Assembly (NCBI GenBank): GCA_004026145.2
Contig: CP034991.1
Location: forward strand, 9,722,087-9,786,086
Reading direction: 5' to 3'
Source of the DNA: Takifugu bimaculatus
Taxonomy: Eukaryota; Chordata; Actinopteri; Tetraodontiformes; Tetraodontidae
Length of the DNA: 64,000 nucleotides
Part shown: one piece after another, positions 1 through 34,959 of the stretch
How the letters are laid out: the number at the start of each line of letters is the position of its first letter
How positions within the stretch are numbered: position 1 is the first letter of the stretch
The notes under the pieces: model-generated
What the model was told of the DNA's origin: nothing
Database searches by the model: none
The model's input: only the letters and a program-made list of their open reading frames with translations
Position numbers and translations under genes: made by a program

Positions 1-216
1 TGGGAAGAATGATCATGGTAACATGAAGGTATATTCATCTAGCTGCCACATTAAAGGCTGAGGAGGATGATTTGTTGTCTTGGTGACCTCACTGGTGACA
101 ATGTTGTTTCTGTCTGGAAACCAGAGCTGATGATGGTTTATGAGGACAGAGATGGAACCTGAAAAATCTGCACAAAAACTCCTCTAGACTGAAACCACGA
201 GGCAGAACCTGCAGCT

Positions 217-294
217 TGTGTGTGTGTGTGTGTGTCTGTGTGTGTGTCTGTGTGTGTGTGTCTGTGTGTGTCTGTGTGTTTGTGTGTGTGTTTA
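217..294. repeat. Impure (GT)n microsatellite
   Basis: GT dinucleotides interrupted by CT steps. The tract lies directly beside the splice donor of the transporter-like exon at 300-396; on the transcribed minus strand it is a CA-rich start to the intron. The remaining bases 1-216 show no recognisable coding exon. Confidence 0.9.
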
Positions 295-299
295 CTCAC

Positions 300-396
300 C
301 AACCACTGTCAGCAGCATGTTGTCGAGCAGCAGAGCAACACAAACCACAACCAGGACGAGTCTGGGAGAACCTCGACTCTTATGGAACCATGCCAT
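300..396 (-). CDS. First coding exon of a vesicular monoamine transporter-like gene (partial, runs off left edge)
   Basis: Read on the minus strand, ATG is at 394-396 and 32 codons plus one base precede a good donor (GTGAGT at 294-299). The peptide is a short basic cytosolic start (HKSRGSPR) leading into a hydrophobic first membrane helix with LVLVVV and LLLDNMLLTVV. From family knowledge, ALLLDNMLLTVVV is the signature of the first transmembrane segment of SLC18 vesicular amine transporters, proton antiporters that load monoamines into synaptic vesicles. An intron at this point, together with LLTVV rather than LYMVI, fits VMAT1/VMAT2 better than the typically intronless VAChT gene. All later exons would lie left of base 300 and outside the window. 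The gene is divergent from the Dickkopf-like gene at 2199. The paralogue (slc18a1 or slc18a2) cannot be decided from one exon. Confidence 0.72.
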
Positions 397-916
397 CTCT
401 GAACCTCTGAACACACACGCACATTCTATTTCTTATTAAATGTGGAGGATGAACAGCAGCTTATCTGATTGATCACTTCTGGATTGACAGATCATCTGAA
501 TACAATAAATCTTAAACACTGAAATTGATCTTTCAGGATTCATCAAAATTAATGTGTGTTTGAAATCACAATTTAAAATCCAATAAACATATAAAAGCAC
601 ATTAAATATAAAAGCTAAAGCGCTCCTGAACACATGAAAATATATTTGCCTTAAACATGGTAAAAATACAGATGATTCAAATCGGTGATCAAACTAACCT
701 GATGTAAGAAGAAGAGCCTTTAACCACACACTCACACTCTCTCTCAGTGTTCCTGCTGGAAAAGAACGTTCTTCCTCTGTCAGCCACCGAGGAGCGAGTC
801 AGACTAACCAAGGATGGAGGAGAGGAGGGAGGAGGACTGAAGGAAGGATGGAAGAGGTGAACGCTTCCTCTCTGCTCTGATAATGACAAAAACAGACAAT
901 ATGGAGTCTCTCTCTC

Positions 917-945
917 ACACACACACACACACGTACGCACACGCA

Positions 946-981
<36 letters not shown>

Positions 982-1002
982 TGTGTGTGTGTGTGTGTGT
1001 CT
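917..1002. repeat. Back-to-back (CA)n and (GT)n tracts (inverted microsatellite)
   Basis: A CA run at about 917-932, a short CG-containing spacer with further CA steps, then a GT run from about 951 to 1001. The two halves are reverse complements and could pair as a long hairpin. Confidence 0.85.
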
Positions 1003-1198
1003 GGAGATGTGTATGATAAGGTCTCCTGCCTCCAGGTTGTTCCAGGGCCTCAATAAAAGGACAACAGATGCTCACAATTGTGACATTGCTTACACACACA
1101 CGCGCACCCTGTGTTTTCCCTGTTTGTATGTGTGCGTGTGTTTCATGGGTGTTAAAATCATGTTTAACCTGTTGGAAAATGACAGTAAATAATCATCT

Positions 1199-1362
1199 AC
1201 CACAGTACAACTATAAGACTATACAGTATTACAAAACTGCAGTACCACAATACTGCAGTACACAATACTACAATACTACAATACAGTACTACAATACAAC
1301 AGCAGTATTGTAATACTGTAATATTGCAATACTACAGTACTACAATACTACAGTACTACGAT
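1199..1362. repeat. Low-complexity tandem tract of ACAATACTACAGTACT-type units
   Basis: Repeated variants of CAATACTACAGTACTACAAT with changing order. It is a simple satellite-like stretch with no coding potential. Confidence 0.8.
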
Positions 1363-1651
1363 AATCTGAATCTAATGAACAAAGTGTTATTTCCTGTCAG
1401 AGCAGCTGTGAGTGTTTTTCGTGTTTTTTTGTATTTTTCTGTGAACAGGTGAGTTTTGTCACCTGTCTGTCAGACAAACACACCTGGATTTGTTCCGGTC
1501 TCTGATCCCAGATGTGTGTGAGCGGAATGAGTACTTTGGATCTGTTTGTTCAGAGCTGAGCTGAGATTTACTATCATCAAACCGTCCACTGACTGTTAAT
1601 CACTGTTAATGACCTGCAAACACACCCACATCCGTTTGTCTGAGGGAAGAA

Positions 1652-1653
1652 CA

Positions 1654-1700
<47 letters not shown>
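1652..1700. repeat. (CA)n microsatellite
   Basis: Near-perfect CA dinucleotide run of about 49 bp. Confidence 0.95.
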
Positions 1701-1708
<8 letters not shown>

Positions 1709-2198
1709 ATATTTCTATCTGCCTGACATATAAATAAACCATTCCCCACCCCCTGACCCCCAACACTGAGCTTACCTGACTCTAACCTCCTTACTTTGCT
1801 AGTTGAATGAGGAGTTTGGTATTTAATATGTAGTATGTACAACACACACATATGCATGCACAGACACATGCACACGCCCGCAAACGCGGGCGCACGCGTC
1901 GCACACGCACGCACACACACTGGCTTGGCTTCCCAGGTGTGTTTTCATCTCTGTGTGGTGTCATGTATCAAAAGCTCCTGTCTCTCCTGAGGCCTCCAGG
2001 AAGGAAGCGAAGGCGGCGGCAGCGGTGTTCCTGATGCGGTCGAGCTTCAAACGCAGCATCCAAACATCTAAGAGTACAGAGACAGATCAGAGGGAGGAGA
2101 CAGGTATAAAACAACCACACCTGAGTTCAGCAGGACACTCACCTGTACAGCAGCAGCAGCCAATACTACTCACCAGAGGATCACTCAGCTGGGGCAGG

Positions 2199-3953
<1,755 letters not shown>

Positions 3954-5044
3954 CCGAGCTGATATAAACTGTAATTTCAACTTCCTTCTGAAAGGTTGTT
4001 AACAATCACGGTTATATCACCACCGTGGCAGTCATGTTGGTGGACATGTCGGAAACTCTTATGTTCTTGTGTGTACTGTCTCCACTAGCCTGGGTTAGCG
4101 TAGCTTAGCTCAGAGTCCATAGGACTCAGGAAGTCAGGACTAGTTTTAGCCTTTGTTGAGGATTATGAAGCAGAAATGTCATGTTTTTAGACAGAATGGG
4201 CCAATCAGTAAGACAGATGTAGGACAGTGTTGGTCCAACATATGGTGATAGTGTCTACATCACTGGGCTGGAGCCTCTGGACAGGAAGTGTTAATGAAAA
4301 ATAACCAGTATCAAAGATTATATGAACTGTGTTTCGTGTTTTCTGTGAGTTCAATCCTTCAGTTCAGCTCAAAAGATAATTTTAGTTAGTGCCGGTAGTT
4401 TAGTTTAGTAGTTAGTTTAGCTAACCAGGTGAAATAATTAATTAGGCCCATTTTCTTCAGCTGCAGAAGTTAAAAACACGGACCTGGAATTCAACGCCAG
4501 GGTTTGTTCTGACTACATTCAACCACTGTCAGGGTTCTTTGTCATCCTGATAAATTGGGCCTGATTGAGCTCACTTGGACCTGTGATGTTAGGAATGACC
4601 GCGTGGCGGCGCTGCGGCCCCACAGATCCAGAACCTGCTGTTTTAGTCGCAAGGATCGTTGCTCTTTCAGCAGCTCCAGGTGACAGAATTAAACTCTTTG
4701 AGCTCTTCATTGTTCTTTTAAAAGTATGTGATGTAATTTACCCTAAAGCTCAAATAAAAAAAAGATCAAAATGTGTTTGAAGAGTTTTTAATAATTCACA
4801 CAATAAAATCATCAGGTCTGATTAGATTAATTATTAAAAACTCCAAAAGAAAATGAGGAAGTCAGCGTCAGGAGACGCAGATCCAGTCAAGATATCAACA
4901 GCAGCTCTGAGGAACCTCCTGACTCCACTCCATGACCATGTCCACCAGCTTCTGAGGGAATCATCTTTATTAATGGATTTAATTTTTTGGAGTTCAACAT
5001 TCATCAACTGAATGATGGTAGACCAAACTTTATTTGTCATGTCG
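3954..5044. other. 3' flank of the Dickkopf-like gene and gap to ppia
   Basis: No exon recognised. The plus-strand AATAAA at 4753-4758 is the likely polyadenylation signal of the Dickkopf-like gene, which would give a 3' untranslated region of about 0.8 kb. The rest is unremarkable AT-rich sequence leading to the opposing ppia signal at 5045-5050. Confidence 0.6.
4753..4758 (+). terminator. Polyadenylation signal AATAAA, Dickkopf-like gene
   Basis: First canonical AATAAA downstream of the stop codon at 3953 on the same strand. Assignment is by position only. Confidence 0.5.
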
Positions 5045-5050
5045 TTTATT
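5045..5050 (-). terminator. Polyadenylation signal AATAAA, ppia
   Basis: TTTATT on the plus strand is AATAAA on the minus strand, about 175 bp beyond the ppia stop codon. Confidence 0.65.
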
Positions 5051-5223
5051 TTTTCTCCTTAAAAGCTTTCAGAATTGAAACAGAAACTCTGTCAGGTCAC
5101 AGATGCAGCAACATGACATCATTAAATGAATAAAAAAGGGGTGGGGCATGTGGTGCACCATCAGAGGGAATGTTGAATGGCGGCACTGATGCCACAACTG
5201 GACAAGAATAAGAGGTTTAGCAT

Positions 5224-6982
5224 TCAAAGCTGCCCACAGTTGGCGATGATGACATTGGCCTTGGGTTTGCCGCTCTGGCTACCGTACGAGTCCATGGTCT
5301 CCACCAGCTCCATCCCCTCCACCACCTTTCCAAACACCACGTGCTTCCCATCGAGCCTGCCAGGACACACAGCAGGTCAGTGACCAACAACACACAAGTC
5401 ACACAAACTACACAAAGGTGGGATCAATGGCGCTGCCACTATTGCATTACAAATGTTTTCTGATGGTCTCTGCCACGCATACTGATGGTCACATGAAGAA
5501 TGTGGTCAGGGAAAGTTTCCCTCAGTCACAACTGATCTGGGCTAAAGAACCTTCGGGTTCTCTATGAAGGTTCTTACCACTGTGTTTTGGCTGTGCAGAT
5601 GAAGAACTGGGACCCGTTAGTGTTTGGGCCAGCGTTGGCCATGGACAGAATCCCTGGCCCCGTATGCTTCAAGATGAAGTTCTCATCTTCAAACTTGTTG
5701 CCATAGATGGATTTTCCACCAGTTCCATTGTGGTTGGTAAAATCACCTCCCTGGGGTCAAGACAACCAAGATCAGAGATCCACCAATGAGCCAGCAGCTG
5801 GACACATGGAGCTGGACTCACCTGGCACATGAACTGAGGAATGATGCGGTGAAAGGTGGAGCCTTTGTAGCCGAAGCCCTTCTCACCAGTGCAGAGGGCC
5901 CGGAAGTTCTCAGCAGTTTTAGGAACCACATCCGCATGGAGCTGCAGAAAGAGAACAATCCAGTCAGAATTGTGACCCCATAGAGTTATAGTTAACCACA
6001 AGTCTGGAAAAAGACTCAGTGGTTTCATGATCAGCACCCGAAGAAATCTGAGCTAGTTCAAATCTACAGGGTGCTAAAGAGGAGCAGTTGACCAAACGTT
6101 CATCTCCAAACCAGGACACAACAGGAACACATTAACACCCGAAATAACCCGACAACAAGCACCAAACCCCACGCACAAACGTGCATGTAAAGGCCGGAGG
6201 TTCGCCGCAAATACCAGCTGCAATAATGTGGAAATAATATAATAATAATAATCCCGCACCAGTTTATGGTGATAATAACAATAATCACGCACCAGCTAGC
6301 TTGCTAAGGCTTTGGAGTGTTGTATAACGTTCTTGTTGCTGGGAGACACAAAAGGCTAAAGGTTGATGCCCCCCCAAGCACCGTGGAACTTTCCAGAAAA
6401 GCACTGAGGAACTGGCGCCGTTATCCTCATTAAACACGCTTCAATAATCCGCAAAACGAGAGGGGAACGCCTCGAGGACAGCTGGGTCCCGCATCCTTCT
6501 GAATCTGGTGACAGAGGCGGGACTCTGCGGTGATTCACGTGTGCGTAACAAAGGCCGGGCTGCTCTTTATCTGCGCAGCTTTGCATCACCCGCTATGCTA
6601 ACGGCTGCCTGGGCCGTTATTTGGCCATTGAGGTTTCTCTTGCATTTAAAGGCCACAGCACACCCGCTGTTATAACGCAAACTAGTCCACTGCATGTACG
6701 TTACAAAGCTCTTTATAGGAATGTGAGGTTTCGGAGGTACCGTTAGGCGCTTGAGTTTGACGCGTAAACGAAGTGACTCGCGACAGGAAGGCTGCGGAAT
6801 GAAGGAAACGGTGGAAAATCGCTGGATCAGGGGCGGCGGGCTCCGCCGCGGGGCCTGTGGGCCAACAATGCCGGGGCTGACATGCTTACTTTGCGTTACA
6901 GGTAAAGGTTTACCTCCATCACAATGCGGCCCACTGGCTTGCCATTGGCGGCGATGTCGAAGAACACTCTTGGATTCGCCAT
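5224..6982 (-). CDS. ppia: Cyclophilin A, peptidyl-prolyl cis-trans isomerase
   Basis: Four coding exons in phase: 6914-6982 (ATG, MANPRVFFDIAANGKP), 5822-5941, 5578-5750 and 5224-5356 (ends VIIANCGQL then TGA). The product is 164 residues, against 165 in human PPIA. Cyclophilin A is the cytosolic cyclosporin-binding prolyl isomerase. Its catalytic and ligand-pocket residues are visible: Arg, Phe, Met and Gln in FHRIIPQFMCQ, the Trp split across the last intron (TG|G) and His in LDGKHVVF. The last two intron positions and phases agree with the mammalian gene, but the second exon is one 120-nt block where I recall human PPIA having 31- and 89-nt exons. A TATA box at 7073-7080 lies just upstream in GC-rich DNA. 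The neighbour upstream of its promoter is zmiz2 on the same strand, as in human 7p13. Confidence 0.96.
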
Positions 6983-7072
6983 TGCAGCAGACAGGACTGG
7001 AGCAGAGTGACGTCCGGCGAGGGAACGAAGGTGGTCGCAAGAGCAGAAAAAGGGGGACCGCAGCGGATTTAC

Positions 7073-7080
7073 TTTATATA
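7073..7080 (-). promoter_or_regulatory. ppia: TATA box of ppia
   Basis: TATATAAA on the minus strand, 91 bp upstream of the ATG, within a CpG-containing stretch (about 6750-7320). Transcription would start near 7045-7050. Confidence 0.6.
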
Positions 7081-7706
7081 ACACGCCGGTGGGCGGTAAA
7101 GTTCAGCTAATCACAGCTGCCAAAAAAAACCTGACAGCTTGTATCAACCAATCAAAATGCAGCTGATCCCGCCTTACTCCTTTCGGTCGTGGACGAGCGT
7201 TAGACCCTATGATTTTGACCCCGCCCCTTTTGTTGTTTCCGGTCCAGCAAACAAGGCTGGAGCCGGAGTCTCCACAGAGCGCACGCGCGTGAGTTCAGAC
7301 CCGCAGTCCGTGCACGTGATCGATGAGCCAGGAGATCAAGGGTGCACGCAACCGTGGTACGCACAGTGAGAGAGAAGTCTGACCCGTTCGGAGTTTTTGA
7401 CAAACCCAAAAGGGTGGAAAAGTATCAGGTGCTTACTGGGACAGTGCCATTAAGCACCTGGTGTTTTGAATCTGCTGCTGTGCAACATAAGGCTTGAGGA
7501 TGAGGTCTGCCATCAGAGGTCAAAAGATCAGTCACTTTATGCAAAACATCACATTTGTCTATGAATTCTACAAATCCAAAAAACCTGAACTGATTCTGAG
7601 AGGAAAAATCCACAAAACCAGAAGAAACCAGTTGGAAATTATTCCCCATCCTGCAGCATCACGGAGGGATCTGCAGCCGGGCAGTGATCAGTCAACCCCA
7701 TCGTGA

Positions 7707-7853
7707 AGTTCTAGTGTAACAAGACCTCTGCCAGAAGTTGTGGTGCAATAACACATCTTCCGGTAGTTCAGGTGTAATAACCCTGCTGGTAGTTGTGGAG
7801 TAATAAGACCTCTACTGTTAGTTCTCGTGTAATAACACATCTGTCTGAGCAGT
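7707..7853. repeat. Degenerate 26-30 bp minisatellite, five copies
   Basis: Units begin AGTTCTAGTGTAA, AGTTGTGGTGCAATAA, AGTTCAGGTGTAATAA, AGTTGTGGAGTAATAA and AGTTCTCGTGTAATAA, each followed by a variant of CACATCTTCC or GACCTCT. It lies between ppia and the zmiz2 3' end. Confidence 0.75.
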
Positions 7854-7993
7854 CTGCTTTCCTCTAATCCCAGCATGGCATGTTGTCCATGTACCCCTGA
7901 AGTGTGGTTGCTATGCCATGGTCAAGGTGTTTTTGGTTCCTGATGCTTCAGCTTCTCTGGGGATTCAAGCAGCACCTTTGTCTTTCCAGTGTG

Positions 7994-7999
7994 TTTATT
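7994..7999 (-). terminator. zmiz2: Polyadenylation signal AATAAA, zmiz2
   Basis: Minus-strand AATAAA about 770 bp past the zmiz2 stop. Bases 8000-8768 are then the 3' untranslated region; nothing coding is recognisable there. Confidence 0.55.
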
Positions 8000-8768
8000 A
8001 AATTACAAAGTTTATCAGGACTATTAGCATGACTGAATCACACAACGCCATTGTGTACAGTCGAACTTGTTCCTGGTGACTTGGCAGAACAAAAACGCCA
8101 TGACGGTCCGTAAAGTCTCTTTACACCAAACAGGAAGAAGAGGAGGATGAAGATGGAACAATCTGCAGCTGCCGCGACTCTTCATCATTCCTCATTGGTT
8201 CACTTTGGCCCCAGTTAAAGATTCTACATCGAGAACGTTTTCACTCAGCCACTGAGGTCGATGGGCATCAGACGGGAATATATCTGTGCAATATTCCAGC
8301 TCTAACCCAACAAACCAGTATTCTAGTATTCACTCTGAAGGTTCTGTTCTGACTTTCATCACTGGATTTCAAAGATGCAGATTTTGGACAAAAAGTAAAA
8401 ATCTAAAATCATATCTGGATCATCTTCTGCAGCTCAGGAAAAGAGTTTTGTCTAAAATCAGAGCTAAACTAACTTTGTCCTTTTCTCCCACAGATGCAGC
8501 CTGCAGGTACCAGCAGCAGCATCCAACACTGATGGCAGATCTCAGATCTGGCTGAGTGAAAAAGAAGAAACCGTTCCCAAAAGAGCATCTGGGCCACTTC
8601 CACTGTTGGACGGGACCACGCGTCTCCGGCTGGTTTCCTGGTGGTGGAATGAAGGATGAGGACTCTAAACTGTTTGAGAATTGAAATAAAGAGTTGATGT
8701 CACATGAGAGGCCTCAGATGTTCAGCCATGTTGGGGGAGACACAGCTGTTGGTGGAGTACAGGTGACT

Positions 8769-15276
<6,508 letters not shown>

Positions 15277-16695
15277 AATGGGAGCCGCTGATTGGCTGGG
15301 ATCCACTCAGACAGACAGACAGACTCCTGCCAGACAGTCAAACATTTCTGTCAGCGTAGAACTTCATTTCCCATACCCCACTTCTGTCCTCCACATCACT
15401 GGTGCATAATTAAAGAAATAAAGTGTGCAGCTGTGTGTGAGTTTAGGATGTCACAAACTCCTAGTCAACAGATGAATCTCATGGAACCTAAAATCTTACA
15501 TTATATATGTGTTATCTAGGATAATGTTATCTGGCATAACATTTGTGTCTGACTGGAGGATACAGTTCAGGTCTCTTCATCCAGTTTGTGCATCACATCT
15601 GCCTCTGAACCGTCAGTACCAACAGCCGATCCCTCCTGTTGTATCTTAACCCTGTTGTGCAGGACCGACTGTTGTCTGGTTCCTCCTTCATGTCACACAC
15701 CAGTGTTTTACTGTGCTCCTTATGGTCACAGTCACATGGACCATTATCCTGCACGTTCTATACATTTGATTAAATTATTCAAAGTGCACCAACAATTTCA
15801 ACAATCATGGGGGTTGGAGACTAAAAGAGAAGTGTAAAACTCATTTGTCAGGAGTTAGTTTTTTCCCCCCCATGAAATCAAATCTGAACAGATCAGTCCC
15901 ACCAGTGACTGACTGGTTACACACTTGATCACATCTTGTGAAGATGACCCAGTAAAGCTGGCACGTTTATGGAATGGACAGACGGACAGAGGCAGCGGGA
16001 CCGGTGAGGAAGTCCAGCCGAAGCTCAGAAAGGTTTAAACCAGACCTGCTGACATGATGTTACCGTTGAAATGGATCCGAGAGCCAGTTTAATCAACTCT
16101 GGTGCTACCAGGCCACTGCTAATCTGCTTAACTAACTCCTCTCACCAGCGTGCACGTCAAACAAGCATTCGCACTGGACCTACATTAGGACCCATTTATG
16201 GAAAATACATGTAAAGAATGGAGTCAGCTGCTCCGAAACATCGTCCAAACACTGGAAAAGAGGCAAAAACCTCACACAGTATGAAAGAGTCGGGGGACAT
16301 TTTGAGCCTCCTCGGTGCAGCAGTCTTAGCTAAGGCTAATAGGCTAATGAGCGACGGTTGGGAAAAGCAGTTATTCCTGCTGTAGCACCTCTGTTAGCTT
16401 AGCATGGTAGAAGACAGCTGCCAATATCAGTCGACTATGCACCAATGTCGCAACAACAAAAACACTAAGGAATTTATCCGCTTGATGCGCCCAGTTGGCT
16501 TTGACGTCAAACAGCTAACAGCTAACCCAGCAGACTATGACAATGGGATGCTACCAGGCTAACAGTTAGCCAAATCTCGCTCCTTCCTCAAAAACAAAGT
16601 GCTCAGTAAAACGTGGAACCATTTTCTGATTAAACGTTTGATTTCAAACAGAGAAAAACGTGCAAAATGAAATGTGTTTTTATCTGCTAACCCAC

Positions 16696-17100
16696 CTCCT
16701 CGACGTCCACGGTGCCAGGGCACCGCTCCAGGTCTCGGCAGACAGAGGGTCCTCTGGGCCTCCAGGACAGTCAGCGGGACGGAGGTGGTGACTACTGCGA
16801 GGCCCAGATACAACCTGTCCCGGGAAGAGAAAATCCACACAGGCCGACCAAAACCTCCGGTACCGTGGTTTTAGCTCCAGCCGGTTAGCCGTCCCTGCTG
16901 TACGGCCACTGCTTCTGGTTACCCGACCTGAGGAGCCAACACCATCCCCCGCAGCTCTAACGCGAATCAGCCCCAATAAATTAGGCGGATGGAGCTGGAG
17001 AGGCTGACGGGAAACAAGCGTGTTTCTTCCATAAACTGCGTCCAATCTACGGTTACGTCTGGCGGAGAGAACAGGCAGGTCGAGAGACACCTACACACTG
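16696..17100 (-). promoter_or_regulatory. zmiz2: Probable zmiz2 non-coding first exon and promoter
   Basis: GC-rich block upstream of the zmiz2 start codon with a plausible minus-strand donor (GAGGAG|GTGGGTTAG, exon edge at 16696). The open frame through it does not resemble a known protein. The extent of the exon and the start site are not visible. Bases 15277-16695 would be the first intron. Confidence 0.5.
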
Positions 17101-17693
17101 ACAGGGAGGGGGAGAGAGGGAGGAGGGGGTAGACCAACAAGCACAAATTCCTGCATGTACCTCGGTTTAAACATCAGCACCACAGGGGAAAAGGGGCACT
17201 GCCAGTAAATGTATATTTAGCATAATTTTGTCTAATGCGGTTTCATCTTGATCAGGTAATTCCTGGTAAACGCGGTTGCTAGCTTGCCAAGTGTCTCTAT
17301 ACACCAGAATTTATATTACAGACTCACTTTTGATTGAACCAAAGCAGTCTGAGCCAGGTTAGCAGAGTTTTGGAAATCAACAGATGTCAGAAATCTTTGC
17401 ATGACTATCAAATCCTTCTGTTCTTACCTCCACCAAGGTCACATGACCACTGGCGTATGTGACCAAAATGTGAACGAATTGAAAAGAAAATTTCAGGAAG
17501 AGCAGATTCCATTTGGTTGATGTTCTGTATCCGTGACTCCTGTCTGTGTTTCCATTGTACCACGGCTATCAATCACGTTTCCAAGTTTTATTTTTAACAG
17601 TGGCGCGTTCCTAATCTTTTTGAGGTGAAATCTGATCTGAAAACTGTTCTGTCAGTAAACAGAAACATTCAACTCTTCCAGAATATACGAGTC
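17101..17693. other. Intergenic spacer between ogdh 3' end and zmiz2 promoter
   Basis: About 0.6 kb without recognisable exon, repeat or motif. Confidence 0.5.
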
Positions 17694-17699
17694 TTTATT
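17694..17699 (-). terminator. ogdh: Polyadenylation signal AATAAA, ogdh (left copy)
   Basis: Minus-strand AATAAA about 960 bp past the ogdh stop. Bases 17700-18655 are the likely 3' untranslated region and include the (GT)n run at 18540-18577. Confidence 0.6.
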
Positions 17700-18537
17700 G
17701 AAGCAAATGAATGGAAAGAATGTCTATGAAAATAAATAAATGGTTTCTGTCTCACAAGCACAGGAAGCCGCCAAAGTCTTCATTCAGCTGCCAACAAAAC
17801 CATTAACACACCACGTCCAACCAGTTTGGCACAAGATCAACAGAGAGAAAGAAAGAAATGGAAGCATATCAGCAGCACATTTTTCTTTCTGAAACATCTG
17901 TGTGCAACCTCAGCGTTGTCATGGCGACAAAGTCCTCATAGTAGATCACACCTGAAAAAAAACACCTTTATTCTGCTGATGTCACAGCTCACTTTCCCAA
18001 AGAGCAGAGCAAATGTAGCTAGCATGGCTAAACTCGGTAGGGGTGGAGATGATAGTGATGCAGGGTTAACAGCTGCTCTGTGTGTGTGTATGTGTTCTTT
18101 AGGATCCTCCCACTAAAACTCACTTCACCTTTGAAGTTTTTACTAGGCTCTAAATTTGTGAAGGATTTAGTGAGCAGCTCAGTGCTGCCACCGAGCGTTC
18201 AGACAGAAAAATGCAGCAGAGGTCCCTCAGACCAGAAACATCTGCTGGTACTCAATGATTCCTGACGGATCTGATGTGTGTGGCGCCGAGGCGACAACAC
18301 ACGTCCAGGAGGCTGCAGACAGATCTTCTGACCAAAACGTGAGAGAAGTCACAAATGTGTGGTGAATAGACTTTAAAGCACACAACAGCAGTTCTTCGTA
18401 TGACAACACCAACATCTGCTTTAATGTTCAGATAGTTTTGAGTTTCAGCTGATGTCAGAAGCATCTCAAGTCCTGGTTGTCTGCAGCTCCACCCACATAT
18501 TTAGACACTGATAAAGTAGAACTTATGTAGCATTTAC

Positions 18538-18539
<2 letters not shown>

Positions 18540-18577
<38 letters not shown>
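18540..18577. repeat. (GT)n microsatellite in ogdh 3' untranslated region
   Basis: Near-perfect GT run of 38 bp; the right copy of the duplication has a longer run at 41595-41640. Confidence 0.9.
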
Positions 18578-18578
<1 letters not shown>

Positions 18579-18655
18579 GTGTGTGTATGTGTTTGGGGGA
18601 GGCATTGATCAGGGAGGAGTAGGGTCATGGTTCATAGATGGGATTGTGCTTAAGT

Positions 18656-33168
<14,513 letters not shown>

Positions 33169-34959
33169 CAGCAGTCCTTAAACTATCACGGGCTGTGGTG
33201 ATTGAGCCCAGCAGGCTTGATGTCCTCCGAGCAATGAGGGAGTGAAAGCTCAGTCCAATGTGGTGACGTGAAAATGAAGGGGAGATCCTCAGGTTTATCT
33301 GTGCAACAGAGAGGGACAGCAGTCACAAACTCATAAGTTCAATCAAAGACTCACTTTGTGCTTTTCAGGTTTTATTTTGGAGAAAGAAACAGGAACAAGA
33401 ATCCCAACAGCTAAAAATATTCTAAAGCTGATGACCAATACAAGAAAGGAAGGAACAAAGTGAACTGACAGAATGAGACAATCCTAAAGCGTCAAACATT
33501 TATGTGGATTTAAGAGATATGATGAATCCTCAGTGTAGAAACGGCCGATTATCAGTGTCAAACTTACAAGAAATTAAATAGGAAAACACAAGCCGACAAG
33601 CAACCAGCAAAAAACTGTGGCGATAGCTTGATGGTCAGACATGAAGCATCGCTCAGACAGCACAGACCTTGATTTTTGAAGATTAAAAGTAACAGACTCT
33701 CCTGAATCAAGAACCATTCCTTGACCCATGTTATTAAAATCTGTCCAGAAAATTCTAAGTTACTGTGCTGACACGCACACGCCAGCTGTCACCTGACCTG
33801 CTTGGCAAAGGTAAAAAGCCATCCGCCACAGCTGACATTGACAATCTACAACGTATGTCTTTACTGTTGGCACATCTGCTGAAATTTTGATATGATGGGA
33901 GAAAATGTATTAACCGTATGCTTGGGACTTCTCACAATGAATAAATAAGCAATAATCAATACGTTCAACAATACACACTTCAAAGGATTTTAAAACTGCT
34001 GTTACCCTTACAGACACAGGTGCATATTCTAATGCTAGCATCCCTTATTGGAAAGCACAACTCATGCAGCCATTCGTTGCTTCAAAGTGTGGTAAAAAGG
34101 TGGAGTTTTCACATCTCTGATGAATCTGGCATACTTGTCAATTTGAAGAACATTTAATAACGACTAGACTGATGTGAAGGAGTTTTGCGCTTCCATAAAT
34201 CTTCCGAAATCTAAGAAACTGGGATTCGGAGCCCTTCTTGCTGTCTTCTGACCTTGTTAGGTCCACTCCTGCCTGCCTCTGCCAGTATGGACACGCCCTT
34301 CGCTGGTCTACCGGATGTTCTGATTGGTTGAGCAGGAAAAATCCCGCCCAACACAGGGACTCAAACGGACCACTATTTGCTAAAGCACCTGTCAATCATG
34401 TTGTCCTTAAACGAGTCAACAGTTCTTGAAATGTACTCGCTAGCTTTCCATAACAAGTTAACAATGATTCACTACACGATCTTTTCCACCCTTGAACATC
34501 CCTGACAACAAACTTCCAGGAACTACAGTCACAACTAAACAGAGGCAGGCTAAACTGTCTAGAATGAGAGCTAGCGTTTTATAATAAGCCGCTTAGCTTC
34601 TACTTTCGGTAATATAGGTGCCACTACCCCGTTTAGCTAATGGCTAAAGTTGGCTCCGATGGACGTTAGCGTGTTAACATAGCCATATTGATCGTATTTT
34701 CCCCCAAATATTCAATCATTAGTATTATCAAAAACATTTCTTCTTGACATTATGATTAACAATATAACTCTGACGAAACACGGGTATAACTATATAAATA
34801 GCTGCGTACCTAGCTAGCTAGCAACCAGCTAACTGTTTAAATATTTCTTAAATGCCGACCAACGCATTATATCCCCAATGATACTTGGACCTGGTTCTGT
34901 GCAAGCAGCAAATCCCACCCGTCACAAGTGTCAAAATGCAGTTGTCTGTCTACCTGACC

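Larger units (their letters stand above)
397..2198. other. Intergenic region between two divergent genes
   Basis: About 1.8 kb between the transporter-like exon (minus) and the Dickkopf-like start (plus), presumably holding both promoters and 5' untranslated exons. Contents visible: inverted CA/GT tracts at 917-1002, an ACAGTACTACAAT-type tandem tract at 1199-1362 and a (CA)n run at 1652-1700. Open frames here are translations of these simple repeats. No coding exon recognised. Confidence 0.7.

Noticed and set aside
300..396. Assignment to the vesicular acetylcholine transporter
   Set aside because: LVLVVVCVALLLDNML is shared, but LLTVV and an intron immediately after it fit monoamine transporters better.
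16680..17090. 136-codon minus-strand frame upstream of zmiz2 as a protein gene
   Set aside because: It is GC-rich sequence in the promoter and 5' exon region with no resemblance to a known family.
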